Positions 26,173 through 35,514 are shown, counted from the first letter of the stretch. The stretch: 64,000 nt of DNA from Spirosoma panaciterrae DSM 21099 (GCF_000374025.1 NZ_KB893172.1:310001-374000); one strand, 5' to 3'. Translations and numbers: made by a program. Notes: generated from the letters alone by a model not told the origin.

Positions 26173-26355
26173 ATGAATATCAATCAGGTTCGCGAACAAC
26201 TCCATCGACTCATCGACGAGGTCGACGATATTTATGTACTTAATGGCCTCTACCGCAACCTGATTTCCGACAAACGGCAACGGGAAGCCTACGAAAAAGA
26301 ACAGGCCGAAAAAGCAAAACGGCAGGCTGCCAGCCGTCGGACCAATGGAGATTAG
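26173..26355 (+). CDS. small helical protein, 60 aa
   Basis: 60 residues, highly charged. An N-terminal helix-turn-helix-like pair (VREQLHRLIDEVDDIYVLNGLYRNLIS) is followed by a Lys/Glu/Ala-rich tail. The pattern recalls small antitoxin-like or regulatory proteins of Bacteroidota in which a 'LIDEIDD..LL..LY' block recurs, but no toxin gene is adjacent. A candidate promoter stands upstream. Function unknown. Confidence 0.55.
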   Translation: MNINQVREQLHRLIDEVDDIYVLNGLYRNLISDKRQREAYEKEQAEKAKRQAASRRTNGD

Positions 26356-26398
26356 GGGATATTAACGTGTTGAATACTGTCGTTTTGAGCGACTTTCA

Positions 26399-26716
26399 AT
26401 GAGAAAAACGCTATTTGGACTGCTACTAATTGAACTGATGTGGCTAACGCTATCACTCGCCATCAGTTTGCTGGTAAGCCTGTTTCTTTTCGGACAGGGT
26501 TTGTTGACAGGCAGTATCGACCTCCAACTGTACGATACCTATTTTGTTCTGTCGCCATTCTGGGCGATTTTTCCACTGTTCCTGATTGTCGGCTTCCTGG
26601 TTTTCCTGATCAAAGAATGGCGTAATCGGTTTAGGAGGAAGCTTCCTACTCTGATTCTTTGTACGCTAGGTCTGATCCTGATCGTATTGTTCGTTGTTAT
26701 TTGGAGATTCCGCTAA
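26399..26716 (+). CDS. small membrane protein with oxidase-like motif
   Basis: 105 residues with three hydrophobic helices (about 5-33, 51-72 and 84-102). Between the first two lies DLQLYDTYFVLSPF, which resembles the DxxLHDTYFVVAHFH segment of haem-copper oxidase subunit I, but the two histidines of that motif are replaced. It therefore cannot bind haem or copper in the same way. The 3' end overlaps the convergent DUF1345 gene by 20 bp. Function unknown. Confidence 0.6.
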   Translation: MRKTLFGLLLIELMWLTLSLAISLLVSLFLFGQGLLTGSIDLQLYDTYFVLSPFWAIFPLFLIVGFLVFLIKEWRNRFRRKLPTLILCTLGLILIVLFVVIWRFR

Positions 26717-27365
26717 TGGTCAGGGCAATGATAATGGCGTTGAACCCAAACGACAGTACCCCATGTGCCAATGCCGTACGGCGCATGAGTTTAGAACTAA
26801 TGGCTACGTCGGACACCTGGCTGGTCATGCCAATCACAAACGAGAAATACGCAAAATCCAGGTAATCAGGTTCCGACTCATTAGGGAACTCCAGCCCTTT
26901 GGGGCGTTTGCCTTTCTCAAGGCCGTTGCCGTAGTACAAGTGCGCGTATCGAAAGACAAACACGGTATGAACCAGGCTCCAAGAACTGGCCACCGCTATA
27001 AGAACCAGTGCCATATAATATGGCTTAAGATAGGCTGGTAGATTTTCATCGGCCGAGTTCAGAAGAGCCACGATGGCAATTAAGCTGGCTGTGGCGGCTA
27101 CAATTACTAATATCAGAAAAACAGTACGATTCGAGTCTTCACTACGCGAAAGTTTAGGCAGTTCGCGCGGGTGTACGTTGGCGATGATGACCCACATAAT
27201 CAGTAGGTGGGTTAGGGCGTAGGCTACCCAGGCAATGGTGGTGCGAGCGGGAAGATTAAACGCATCAGGTACGATAAAACTGGCCAGTACAGCTACAAAT
27301 AAACCAGCCAGAAGTCGCTGATAAGGCTTAAGATGAATTATATAATGGCGTAGTTGATCAAACAT
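26697..27365 (-). CDS. DUF1345 membrane protein
   Basis: 222 residues with five or six hydrophobic helices. The block YLDFAYFSFVIGMTSQVSDVAISSKLMRRTALAHG near the C-terminus is characteristic of DUF1345, which also shares a fold flavour with two-pore ion-channel-like proteins. It is an inner-membrane protein of unknown role. Convergent 20-bp overlap with the small membrane gene leaves no room for a separate terminator. Confidence 0.85.
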   Translation of the reverse strand: MFDQLRHYIIHLKPYQRLLAGLFVAVLASFIVPDAFNLPARTTIAWVAYALTHLLIMWVIIANVHPRELPKLSRSEDSNRTVFLILVIVAATASLIAIVALLNSADENLPAYLKPYYMALVLIAVASSWSLVHTVFVFRYAHLYYGNGLEKGKRPKGLEFPNESEPDYLDFAYFSFVIGMTSQVSDVAISSKLMRRTALAHGVLSFGFNAIIIALTISGISK

Positions 27366-27808
27366 AATGACGTATAATGGGCTCAGTTTTCCGGCTGGTT
27401 CAGTCTATAAAACAAAGACGGTGGCAGAGCTTGACCGGCAATTTACGCATTACCCCACCATAGCCAAACGCATCCGGTAAATAGCGGCACTGGGCTCTTG
27501 AATGGATGGGCTACTACTATAGGGCGAATTGCGGAAAATGAATTACTCCTCTGAACGATGATGCTTATCAGGCAAAATCAGCATTAAATTAGGAATTTAA
27601 CGTAACCAGTATGTGCTGAAGGCTGCCCTCTACACCTTCGAGTGCAAGGAAGCCACAAGGGCAGATTTTTGCAGCATATGTAATATTCCCTGAAAAAGAT
27701 TAATTCTCCAAAGATTGTACCGTGCAGGAGAGCTTTTTCGAAATTTTCAACCATCTTGCCATGTTTTTTGACAGGCTCATACTCAAAAGCCGCTTTCATT
27801 AAGATTCC
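27366..27808. other. intergenic region upstream of pyruvate carboxylase
   Basis: 443 bp between divergent genes. It must contain the promoters of DUF1345 and pyc, but no convincing TAnnTTTG was found. A 71-codon minus-strand frame (27584-27799) reads as chance. No RNA gene or repeat is evident. Confidence 0.5.
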
Positions 27809-30800
27809 ATGAAAGAATACATCCGACCGATTAAACGTCTGCTTGTCGCCAACCGGGGCGAAATCGCTATCCGCATCATGCGGGCTGCTACCGAACTCGG
27901 CATTACAACGGTTGCCGTTTACACGTATGAAGACCGTTATTCACTCCACCGCTATAAAGCCGATGAGGCTTATCAGATCGGCCGCGATGAAGATCCGCTT
28001 AAACCGTATCTGGATGTTGAAGGAATCATTATGCTGGCCAAACGGCACAAAATCGATGCCATTCACCCCGGTTACGGATTCCTGTCAGAAAATGTAAAGC
28101 TGGCCCGGCGCTGTCGTGAAGAGGGCATCATATTCGTTGGGCCTTCGCCTGAGGCTATGGATGCCCTGGGCGATAAGGTTCGGGCCAAGAATCTGGCAAC
28201 GACGGCCGGAGTTCCACTGATTCCTGATTCACGGGAAGAGAATATGTCGCCGGAATTTGCCCTGACCGAAGCCGAACGCATCGGATTTCCGGTGATGGTA
28301 AAAGCGGCAGCCGGTGGCGGTGGGCGTGGAATGCGCGTCGTTCGTAATGCTGATGATTTCCCGAAAGCGTTCACCGAAGCAAAAAACGAAGCCCGTAACG
28401 CCTTTGGTGACGACACGATTTTCCTTGAAAAATTCATTGAAGATCCCAAGCACATCGAGGTGCAGTTGCTGGGGGATCAGCACGGAAATATCGTTCACCT
28501 CTACGAGCGCGATTGTTCGGTTCAACGTCGGTTCCAGAAAGTGGTCGAGGTGGCACCGTCGTTTGGGCTACGGCAGGAAACCAAGACGAAGCTCTATGAA
28601 TACGCGCTACAGTTAGGCCGGGCAGTTAATTATTCCAATGCCGGTACGGTCGAGTTTCTGGTCGATAAAAACGAGAACATCTACTTCATTGAGGTTAACC
28701 CACGTATTCAGGTTGAGCATACGATTACGGAAGAAGTAACGGGTATCGACATCGTCAGAACCCAGATTCTGATTGCCATGGGCTATCGGCTTTCCGACAA
28801 TGGCATCTACATCAACCACCAGGACGAAATCCCGCTAAACGGATACGCCATCCAGTGCCGGATTACGACCGAAGATCCGGCCAATGGATTTAAACCCGAT
28901 TTTGGTACCATTACGGCCTATCGGAATGCGGCTGGGTTCGGTATCCGGCTCGACGAGGGGAGTAGCTACGCGGGTATGAAAATCTCGCCCTACTTCGACT
29001 CGATGATCGTGAAAGTTTCGGCACGCGGACGGACGCTCAAAGGAGCCTGTCAGCGGCTGATGCGGGCACTGGTCGAGTTCCGGATCCGGGGGGTTAAAAC
29101 CAACATTGGCTTTCTGGAAAATGTAATCCGTAATCCGATTTTCCAGCGGGGCGAAGCGCGGGTATCGTTTATTGAAACGCACCCCGAACTGTTCAATTTC
29201 CGGAAGCCACAGGACCGTTCGACGCGGGTCTTGAACTACCTGGCCGAAGTAATTGTAAACGGAAATCCAGAAGTTAAAAAGAAAGACGACAGCAAGGTGT
29301 TTCGGACGCCGGTGGTTCCAACATTCGATACGTATAGCGCGTACCCCAAAGGGAACCGTGATCGGCTCAAAGAGTTGGGTCGGGATAAATTCAGCGAATG
29401 GGTGCGGGATCAGAAAGGGATTCTGTACACCGACACCACCTTCCGCGATGGCCATCAGTCGCTGCTGGCTACGCGGGTTCGGACGCAGGATCTGCTGAAA
29501 GCGGCCGAGGGATTTGCTAAAAATCATCCCGAACTGTTTTCGATGGAAGTGTGGGGGGGCGCTACCTTCGATGTGTCCATGCGTTTCCTGTACGAAAGCC
29601 CCTGGAAGCGGCTGGCGGCCCTGCGTGAAGCCATGCCGAATATGCTCCTTCAAATGCTGTTCCGTGGTTCGAATGCCGTTGGCTACTCTGCTTACCCCGA
29701 TAACCTGATCGAAAAGTTCGTTGAGAAATCGTGGGAAACAGGGATTGATGTCTTCCGCATTTTCGACTCGCTGAACTGGGTCGAAGCCATGAAAGTGAGC
29801 ATCCGCGCCGTTCGCGAACGGACCGATGCGCTCTGTGAAGCCGCCATTTGCTATACGGGCGATGTACTTTCGCCCAATCAGCATAAGTACACGCTCCAGT
29901 ATTACCTCGACATGGCCCGTCAGTTGGAAGACGAAGGGGCACATCTGCTGGCTATCAAAGACATGGCGGGTTTGCTCAAGCCCCTGTCGGCCGAAGTGCT
30001 GGTTCGTGAACTGAAAAAAGCGGTGAGTATTCCGATCCACCTCCACACACACGATACAGCAGGTATTCAGGCCGCTACCTATCTGAAAGCCATCGATTCG
30101 GGAGTCGATATTGTTGACTGCGCTCTGGGAGCGTTGTCGGGCCTGACGTCGCAACCGAACTTCAACTCAGTGGTTGCTATGATGCAGGGCCACGAGCGCG
30201 AATGCCCCATGAACCTGTCGTCGCTGAACGATTATTCCAACTATTGGGAAGATGTTCGGGAATACTATTACCCATTCGAGTCGGGTATGAAAGCGAGTAG
30301 TGCCGAAGTGTACGAGAATGAAATACCGGGTGGTCAGTATTCCAACCTCAAGCCACAGGCGATTGCTACCGGATTAGGCGATAAGTTCGAAACGCTCAAG
30401 AAGAACTATTCGGTAGCTAACCAGCTATTCGGCGACATTGTGAAAGTGACCCCATCCTCGAAAGTCGTGGGCGATATGGCCATTTTTATGACGGCCAATA
30501 ACCTGACGGCCAAAGATGTGATTAATCGGGGTGAATCGCTGTCGTTCCCGGAATCGGTAAAAGAACTGATGAAAGGGATTCTGGGCCAACCCGTGGGCGG
30601 TTTCCCGGAAGACATTCAGCGCGTGGTCCTCAAAGGCGAAGAGCCTATCACCGACCGGCCCAACAGCCACCTAAAACCCATCGACTTCGATGCCGATTTT
30701 AAAGCCTTTCAGGAGAAATACCCGCTCAATGATGGCTTCGTAGATTACCTGTCGTATCAGATGTACCCAAAGGTCTACGACGAATACTACAAAGCCAATG

Positions 30801-31258
30801 AGCAGTATGGTAATGTCAGCATTATTCCAACGCCCGCTTTCTTCTATGGCCTGAAGGAAAATGAAGAAATCCTGATCAATATTGAAGAAGGCAAAAATAT
30901 TCTGGTTCGACTGCTCTTCAAATCGGAACCCGACGAGTTTGGGATGCGGACCATTACCTTCGAATTGAACGGACAGAGCCGTCAGGTAAAGGTACGGGAC
31001 AAAGCTTCGAAGGTCGAAAAGCAACAGCACGCCAAAGTCGCTAACGCAGGTGATGTGGGGGCTCCGCTACAAGGACGTTTGACACGAATTTTGGTTAAAC
31101 CGGGTGATGTGGTGAAGAAAAACCAGCCCCTGTTTGTGATCGAAGCCATGAAGATGGAAAGTATTGTAGCCGCTTCGAAAGAAGGGACAATTGCCAATAT
31201 CAAGCTCAAAGAAGGCACGGTTGTCGAACAGGACGACTGCATACTGGAAATGGCCTGA
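27809..31258 (+). CDS. pyc: pyruvate carboxylase
   Basis: 1149 residues, the full length of a single-chain enzyme. Biotin carboxylase (about 1-460) has the ATP-grasp glycine loop KAAAGGGGRGMR and the EVNPRIQVEHTITEE block. The carboxyltransferase TIM barrel (about 540-830) begins TDTTFRDGHQSLLATR and holds the metal-binding HLHTHDTAG. A C-terminal carrier domain has the biotinyl lysine, Lys1115, in EAMKMES. It makes oxaloacetate from pyruvate, bicarbonate and ATP. It stands alone, with a strong terminator downstream. Confidence 0.97.
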   Translation: MKEYIRPIKRLLVANRGEIAIRIMRAATELGITTVAVYTYEDRYSLHRYKADEAYQIGRDEDPLKPYLDVEGIIMLAKRHKIDAIHPGYGFLSENVKLARRCREEGIIFVGPSPEAMDALGDKVRAKNLATTAGVPLIPDSREENMSPEFALTEAERIGFPVMVKAAAGGGGRGMRVVRNADDFPKAFTEAKNEARNAFGDDTIFLEKFIEDPKHIEVQLLGDQHGNIVHLYERDCSVQRRFQKVVEVAPSFGLRQETKTKLYEYALQLGRAVNYSNAGTVEFLVDKNENIYFIEVNPRIQVEHTITEEVTGIDIVRTQILIAMGYRLSDNGIYINHQDEIPLNGYAIQCRITTEDPANGFKPDFGTITAYRNAAGFGIRLDEGSSYAGMKISPYFDSMIVKVSARGRTLKGACQRLMRALVEFRIRGVKTNIGFLENVIRNPIFQRGEARVSFIETHPELFNFRKPQDRSTRVLNYLAEVIVNGNPEVKKKDDSKVFRTPVVPTFDTYSAYPKGNRDRLKELGRDKFSEWVRDQKGILYTDTTFRDGHQSLLATRVRTQDLLKAAEGFAKNHPELFSMEVWGGATFDVSMRFLYESPWKRLAALREAMPNMLLQMLFRGSNAVGYSAYPDNLIEKFVEKSWETGIDVFRIFDSLNWVEAMKVSIRAVRERTDALCEAAICYTGDVLSPNQHKYTLQYYLDMARQLEDEGAHLLAIKDMAGLLKPLSAEVLVRELKKAVSIPIHLHTHDTAGIQAATYLKAIDSGVDIVDCALGALSGLTSQPNFNSVVAMMQGHERECPMNLSSLNDYSNYWEDVREYYYPFESGMKASSAEVYENEIPGGQYSNLKPQAIATGLGDKFETLKKNYSVANQLFGDIVKVTPSSKVVGDMAIFMTANNLTAKDVINRGESLSFPESVKELMKGILGQPVGGFPEDIQRVVLKGEEPITDRPNSHLKPIDFDADFKAFQEKYPLNDGFVDYLSYQMYPKVYDEYYKANEQYGNVSIIPTPAFFYGLKENEEILINIEEGKNILVRLLFKSEPDEFGMRTITFELNGQSRQVKVRDKASKVEKQQHAKVANAGDVGAPLQGRLTRILVKPGDVVKKNQPLFVIEAMKMESIVAASKEGTIANIKLKEGTVVEQDDCILEMA

Positions 31259-31263
31259 ATATG

Positions 31264-31298
31264 AAAAAGGGGAATCGGATGGTTCCCCTTTTTTATTC
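31264..31298 (+). terminator. intrinsic terminator after pyc
   Basis: AAAAGGGGAA pairs with TTCCCCTTTT around an 8-nt loop and is followed by further T. It overlaps the stop codon of the convergent hydroxylase gene and probably serves both directions. Confidence 0.85.
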
Positions 31299-32012
31299 AC
31301 GATGTACGTCCCGAAATCGGAGCATATCGCCTAAGCGTTGCTCCTTATCGTTATCGAAGCCACAGGTCGACCGAAATTCTTTGGGGTTCTGGTAGGTTCC
31401 GAACAGCATATCCCACCAAACGATGTCGCCGTAGTTGTGGCTGTGTTTTTCGTATTCATGATGAATGCGGTGCATTTCCGGCCGTTGAAAAATATAGCCG
31501 ACCCACTGGGGTGTTTTCACATTGGTATGGTAAAAAAACTCACCTAACGCTGTACAAAGCGTATAGATAGCCCCTGCTTCGGCATTAAGGCCCAGGGTTG
31601 TATAGACCAGCAGACTACCGATAATGGAATTCACAACCATTTCGAGGGGGTGTTTGTAAAACGATGTAATCACTTCCAGTCGCTGAGGGCTATGGTGAAT
31701 CTGGTGAAAATGCGTCCACAGAAAATCGACCGTATGCCGCCAGCGATGCCACCAATAGAAAACGAACGTAGCAACGATGTAGGCAATAACCCCGCCCAGG
31801 GCATTACTGACATATCTGGAGAGATGAAAAAGCGAATAGGCTGATAGCCATTTTTCCCAGGTATAGCCAGCCAGCACGACAACAATGAGCTGAACGAAAT
31901 TAATAGCCAGCACGCGGATTGTCCAGGTAGGGACTGTGGGGAGCTTCCAGCCCGGAACCAAACGTTCCAGAATAAAACAGAGGGCGAAAACGCCAAAAAT
32001 AACAGGCAGCAT
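31293..32012 (-). CDS. sterol desaturase / fatty acid hydroxylase family protein
   Basis: 239 residues with four hydrophobic helices. The eight-histidine di-iron signature is present: HRWRH, HQIHH and HRIHHEYEKHSH. These enzymes hydroxylate or desaturate lipid chains at the membrane using oxygen; the substrate (for example a fatty acid or carotenoid) cannot be told. A Crp/Fnr-type regulator is encoded 69 bp upstream on the same strand and may control it. Confidence 0.9.
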   Translation of the reverse strand: MLPVIFGVFALCFILERLVPGWKLPTVPTWTIRVLAINFVQLIVVVLAGYTWEKWLSAYSLFHLSRYVSNALGGVIAYIVATFVFYWWHRWRHTVDFLWTHFHQIHHSPQRLEVITSFYKHPLEMVVNSIIGSLLVYTTLGLNAEAGAIYTLCTALGEFFYHTNVKTPQWVGYIFQRPEMHRIHHEYEKHSHNYGDIVWWDMLFGTYQNPKEFRSTCGFDNDKEQRLGDMLRFRDVHRE

Positions 32013-32081
32013 GTGTATACGGTTTGTAGGAAATATTTTTCCAAAGGAAGTGCCTTACAAACCCCTAAACATTGACGAATA

Positions 32082-32648
32082 TCAATTTCGCTGCCCGCGC
32101 AGTCGGCTTAAGGTTTCGGGTGAAATGCCCAGATGCGAGGCAATGTACTTGAGCGGAACCCGACCAAAAATATCTGGAAAATCCTTTAGCAATTGCTGAT
32201 ACCGTTCGGGAGCAGTCTGCATCCGTAAATTCTGCGTTCTCAACTCACTAAGAACGTAGTACTTTTCGGTAAGCAGGCGTCCGACGACATTAAATTCGGG
32301 AAACTGCCGATAGAGTTGCTGGAGTTGCAGGTAGGTTATTGACCATAGTGTACTGGTTTCCAGTAGTTCGACGTATTCCTGTGTGGGTTGGCGCGTATAA
32401 AAACTGGCAATCGACATCAGAAAATCACCTTCCCGCATAAACCACGACGTAACTTCCCGGCCGTCTTTCAGATAATATCCCCGCACTAAACCCGTTTCAA
32501 CAAAGTACAACCGATCCGAAACCTGATTTGGCTGGAGCAGCCAGTGTTTTCTAGGAAAGGTGTCGCAACGGAGTATCTGGCTTAATTCGGCCTTCAACTC
32601 GTCGGACAGCGGCTGCATGCTTTGAATCAGGGAGAGCAAACGTTCCAT
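32082..32648 (-). CDS. Crp/Fnr-family transcriptional regulator
   Basis: 188 residues. The cyclic-nucleotide-binding-type beta-roll (about 20-120) has RLYFVETGLVRGYY and EGDFLMS; the arginine and glutamate that contact cAMP in Crp are not clearly retained. A helix-turn-helix near the end reads YIASHLGISPETLSRLR. This is the short form common in Bacteroidota. The regulated genes are unknown; the downstream hydroxylase gene is the nearest candidate. Confidence 0.88.
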   Translation of the reverse strand: MERLLSLIQSMQPLSDELKAELSQILRCDTFPRKHWLLQPNQVSDRLYFVETGLVRGYYLKDGREVTSWFMREGDFLMSIASFYTRQPTQEYVELLETSTLWSITYLQLQQLYRQFPEFNVVGRLLTEKYYVLSELRTQNLRMQTAPERYQQLLKDFPDIFGRVPLKYIASHLGISPETLSRLRGQRN

Positions 32649-32697
32649 GGGCTTTATCGATTTATCTTCTGCGCGTGAATAAGGATTTGAGTAAGCC

Positions 32698-32883
32698 GTG
32701 AGTTCAGTTGTGACTATTCAAATAGTCTGCTTCGTTTTACTTATTATTGCCCCGCAAAAGCTGACAGGCGCAGACCATCTGCAGATAAATCAGACGGGAA
32801 AGCCAGCCGGATCATTCCTGGCTGAACAGCTTTCAAAACGTATACAAACAGCAAAAGAGACTGCAATTAACAGAACTGAGTAA
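32698..32883 (+). CDS. possible small secreted peptide (doubtful)
   Basis: 61 codons from a GTG start. The N-terminus (MSSVVTIQIVCFVLLIIAPQ) resembles a signal peptide, and the rest is hydrophilic. Nothing else supports translation. It lies in the gap between the divergent Crp-type gene and the DUF3467 gene and could be chance. Confidence 0.2.
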   Translation: MSSVVTIQIVCFVLLIIAPQKLTGADHLQINQTGKPAGSFLAEQLSKRIQTAKETAINRTE

Positions 32884-32916
32884 GGTAGTGTTCGCTAATT
32901 GCCACTTATACCAATT

Positions 32917-33246
32917 ATGGCTACACAGCAGCAAAATCCAAATCCTGAGGGAGCAATTGACGTTGAATTGAGTGAAGAAATTGCCGAAGGCGTCTATGCC
33001 AATCTGGCAATGATTGCCCATTCGAACAGTGAGTTTATTCTTGATTTTATTCGCCTGATGCCGGGCGTTCCTAAAGCGAAAGTCAAAGCCCGTATTATCC
33101 TGACGCCCGAGCATGCTAAGCGGCTGTTGGACGCTCTTCGGGAGAACATCAGTCGCTACGAAGAAGCCTATGGCGGCATCAACCAGCCTACGGATTCGTT
33201 TCGGTTCCCATCGGGCGGTTTTGGTGGCCCCGTAGGACAGGCCTGA
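32917..33246 (+). CDS. DUF3467 protein
   Basis: Start at ATG 32917 (MATQQQNPNPEGAIDVELSE), giving 109 residues; an upstream start at 32899 is less natural. The blocks EGVYANLAMIAHSNSEFILDF and ILTPEHAKRLLDALRENISRYE define DUF3467, a small widely distributed protein in Bacteroidota. No signal peptide, so cytoplasmic. It sits just upstream of rpsL, separated by the ribosomal promoter. Role unknown. Confidence 0.88.
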   Translation: MATQQQNPNPEGAIDVELSEEIAEGVYANLAMIAHSNSEFILDFIRLMPGVPKAKVKARIILTPEHAKRLLDALRENISRYEEAYGGINQPTDSFRFPSGGFGGPVGQA

Positions 33247-33300
33247 TTTCACTGGGTTTCGGCTTCAAGTTAATCCTGCCGGAAAACTTTAAACATTGGG

Positions 33301-33333
33301 TTTGAAACTTGAAACAATTTTTCCGTATCTTTG
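33301..33333 (+). promoter_or_regulatory. rpsL promoter
   Basis: TTTG at 33301-33304 and TATCTTTG at 33326-33333 are separated by 21 bp and match the Bacteroidota -33 and -7 consensus exactly. Transcription would begin about 33340, some 40 nt upstream of the rpsL start. Confidence 0.8.
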
Positions 33334-33379
33334 CACCTCAAAATTCGGGAAGACTGTTTTTTCGTAACCAAAATCAATA

Positions 33380-33811
33380 ATGCCTACTATACAACAATTA
33401 GTGCGTAAAGGGCGTGAGAAGCTGATCGACAAGTCGAAGTCGCCAGCTTTGGATGCCTGCCCGCAACGTCGGGGTGTGTGTACGCGTGTATACACAACGA
33501 CGCCGAAGAAGCCAAACTCGGCTCTTCGTAAAGTTGCCCGGGTTCGTTTGACGAACGGCCGGGAAGTGAACGCTTACATTCCAGGTGAAGGCCATAACCT
33601 GCAGGAGCACTCAATCGTGCTGATCCGGGGTGGTCGGGTAAAAGACCTGCCGGGTGTTCGTTACCACATCGTTCGGGGTGCCCTCGATACGGCTGGTGTA
33701 AACGGCCGTCTGCAAAGCCGCTCGAAATATGGTGCCAAACGGCCGAAACCAGGTCAGGCTCCAGCGAAAGGTGGCAAAGGTGCTCCTCCAGCAAAAGGTA
33801 AGAAGAAGTAA
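33380..33811 (+). CDS. rpsL: 30S ribosomal protein S12
   Basis: 143 residues. The S12 core is intact, with [16 protein letters not shown] and [17 protein letters not shown]; the lysines matching streptomycin-contact positions 43 and 88 are present. After the usual end (about 124) it has a Lys/Pro/Gly/Ala tail of roughly 20 residues ending GKKK, longer than in E. coli. It decodes in the 30S A site. It is followed by rpsG after 130 bp. Confidence 0.98.
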   Translation: MPTIQQLVRKGREKLIDKSKSPALDACPQRRGVCTRVYTTTPKKPNSALRKVARVRLTNGREVNAYIPGEGHNLQEHSIVLIRGGRVKDLPGVRYHIVRGALDTAGVNGRLQSRSKYGAKRPKPGQAPAKGGKGAPPAKGKKK

Positions 33812-33817
33812 TTAATT

Positions 33818-33867
33818 ATGTATGATATACGATATATGATATAGTGATAAGAGCATATATCATACAT
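33818..33867. repeat. inverted repeat between rpsL and rpsG
   Basis: ATGTATGATATA (33818-33829) and TATATCATACAT (33856-33867) are perfect complements, with further ATAT-rich symmetry inside. A similar tract (ATCATATATCC) follows. In the rpsL-rpsG mRNA it would form a weak AU-rich hairpin. Confidence 0.5.
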
Positions 33868-33941
33868 CCTGCATCATATATCCAAAAATTGACTGCCCGT
33901 TGAAAAACACGGCAGAGTAAGACCAAAAATCTGAAGAACAC

Positions 33942-34409
33942 ATGAGAAAGGCGAAACCGCCCAAGCGTTACGTGTTACCTGATCCAAAATTCAAGGAGGT
34001 CCTCGTAACCAAATTTGTTAACAATCTGATGTACGAAGGCAAAAAAAGCCTGGCGTACGGAATTTTCTACGATGCCCTCGATGTAGTGGCTAAGCGCACG
34101 AACGAAAACGGGCTCGATACGTGGAGAAAGGCATTGAACAACGTAATGCCATCAGTCGAAGTAAAAAGCCGTCGCGTCGGTGGTGCTACCTTCCAGGTGC
34201 CAACCGAAGTACGGGCAGACCGGAAGGTCGCGGTAGGCATGAAATGGCTTATCCGGTACGCTCGTTCGCGGGGTGAGAAAACCATGGTAGACCGTTTAGC
34301 AGCCGAAATCATCGCAGCCGCAAAAGGCGAAGGTGCTGCTGTTAAAAAGAAGGACGATACGCACCGTATGGCTGAAGCCAACAAGGCGTTCTCGCACTTC
34401 CGGTTCTAA
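33942..34409 (+). CDS. rpsG: 30S ribosomal protein S7
   Basis: 155 residues, the standard length. It opens [17 protein letters not shown] and contains the [21 protein letters not shown] and [16 protein letters not shown] blocks of S7. It binds 16S rRNA and nucleates assembly of the 30S head. In most bacteria fusA follows; here a terminator and an unrelated epimerase-like gene follow, so the str operon ends with rpsG. Confidence 0.98.
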   Translation: MRKAKPPKRYVLPDPKFKEVLVTKFVNNLMYEGKKSLAYGIFYDALDVVAKRTNENGLDTWRKALNNVMPSVEVKSRRVGGATFQVPTEVRADRKVAVGMKWLIRYARSRGEKTMVDRLAAEIIAAAKGEGAAVKKKDDTHRMAEANKAFSHFRF

Positions 34410-34452
34410 TCCAACTCAACAGGCTCAGTTCCCGAAGGCTGTTGAATCTGAC

Positions 34453-34490
34453 AAAAGCCGCCCACTATTGGGTGGCTTTTGTTATTTTTG
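34453..34490 (+). terminator. intrinsic terminator after rpsG
   Basis: AAAAGCCGCCCA pairs with GGGTGGCTTTT across a short loop (34453-34480, one mismatch), followed by GTTATTTTT. The same T-rich tail contains TATTTTTG (34483-34490), which fits a -7 element and lies only 5 bp before the next start. Confidence 0.8.
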
Positions 34491-34495
34491 GCCCT

Positions 34496-35365
34496 ATGAC
34501 AACCTTAGAAAATGACTTCCTACGCGTTTCAATTCGTCCGAAAGGGGCCGAACTGACGTCTATTTTGCATAAGCCAAGCGGCATTGAACACCTTTGGCAA
34601 GCCGACCCAATGGTCTGGAACTGGCATGCGCCTAATCTGTTTCCGGTGGTGGGCGGCTGCCTGAACAATCAGTTGCTGGTAGATGGGAAAACGTATCCGA
34701 TTGAACGGCATGGCTTTACCCGGCAGTCGCTTCTCGAAACCGTCGAATCATCGGCTACCCATGCGGTGCTGCAGTTGCGTTCGAGCAGCGTTACAAAGGT
34801 GCACTATCCTTATGCCTTTGAGTTTCAGATCATCTATGAAATTGAAGGCCCTCGGCTGACGGTAACCTATCGGGTTGTGAATCAGGATAACCAAACGGTT
34901 TTTTTCTCGGTGGGAGCGCACCCGGCCTTCAACGTTCCATTTTATGTGAACGAAGAGTACGAAGACTATTTTATTGAATTTGAGAACGAGGAACCACTAG
35001 AAACTCATATGCTTTCGGCTGCAGGGTATTTTACGGGTGAGACTAAATCCATCCCCACCGAAGGCAATCGGTTGCCGTTGACCAGACATTTATTCGATCA
35101 GGATGCGTTGGTTTTCAAAAACCTCTCTTCCCGCTGTGTAGCCATTCGGAGCGAACGACATGACCATGCCGTAACGGTTAGTTTTCCTGATTTTCCATAT
35201 TTAGGCTTGTGGGCCAAGCCGGGGGCGTCGTTTGTTTGTATTGAGCCCTGGTTAGGCTGTGCCGATAGTGAGGGAGAACTAAAACCCATTCAGGAAAAAG
35301 AAGCCATTCAGCAGGTGGCCGAGGGCGACGTATTTGAAGCCGCCTTTACGATCGAAATCGCCTAA
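34496..35365 (+). CDS. aldose 1-epimerase-family protein
   Basis: Start at ATG 34496 (MTTLENDFLRVSIRPKGAEL), giving 289 residues; the longer frame runs through the terminator. The galactose-mutarotase-like fold is marked by RHGFTRQ, VGAHPAFNVPF (catalytic-type histidine) and VCIEPWLG (catalytic-type glutamate). It would interconvert sugar anomers in the cytoplasm. The -7-like TATTTTTG at 34483 would give an almost leaderless message. Confidence 0.88.
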   Translation: MTTLENDFLRVSIRPKGAELTSILHKPSGIEHLWQADPMVWNWHAPNLFPVVGGCLNNQLLVDGKTYPIERHGFTRQSLLETVESSATHAVLQLRSSSVTKVHYPYAFEFQIIYEIEGPRLTVTYRVVNQDNQTVFFSVGAHPAFNVPFYVNEEYEDYFIEFENEEPLETHMLSAAGYFTGETKSIPTEGNRLPLTRHLFDQDALVFKNLSSRCVAIRSERHDHAVTVSFPDFPYLGLWAKPGASFVCIEPWLGCADSEGELKPIQEKEAIQQVAEGDVFEAAFTIEIA

Positions 35366-35406
35366 CAGTTTATCGTATTCGGAGGCATTTTGGTCATGGC
35401 GACGCA

Positions 35407-35457
35407 GGAGCAGTCTTCAGGGAAAGATGTTTTCTTCCTATTTCCGAAGATTGCTCC
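35407..35457. terminator. imperfect hairpin between convergent genes
   Basis: GGAGCAGTCTTC...GGAAA pairs with TTTCC...GAAGATTGCTCC with about two interruptions. It lies between the epimerase-like gene and the cadherin-like gene ends and can terminate both. Confidence 0.5.
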
Positions 35458-35514
35458 TTGCTCTCTATGATAAACCGCACAGATTATGGCTCAATTACAG
35501 GAAGCTTAAGCAGC

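Noticed and set aside
26173-26355. toxin-antitoxin module
   Set aside because: The small helical protein resembles an antitoxin loosely, but the next gene encodes a membrane protein unlike known toxins.
27584-27799. 71-codon minus-strand frame upstream of pyc
   Set aside because: No coding pattern or plausible start context; reads as chance in a promoter region.
28835-30154. 439-codon minus-strand frame inside pyc
   Set aside because: Entirely antisense to a complete, well-conserved enzyme; a by-product of codon bias in a GC-balanced gene.
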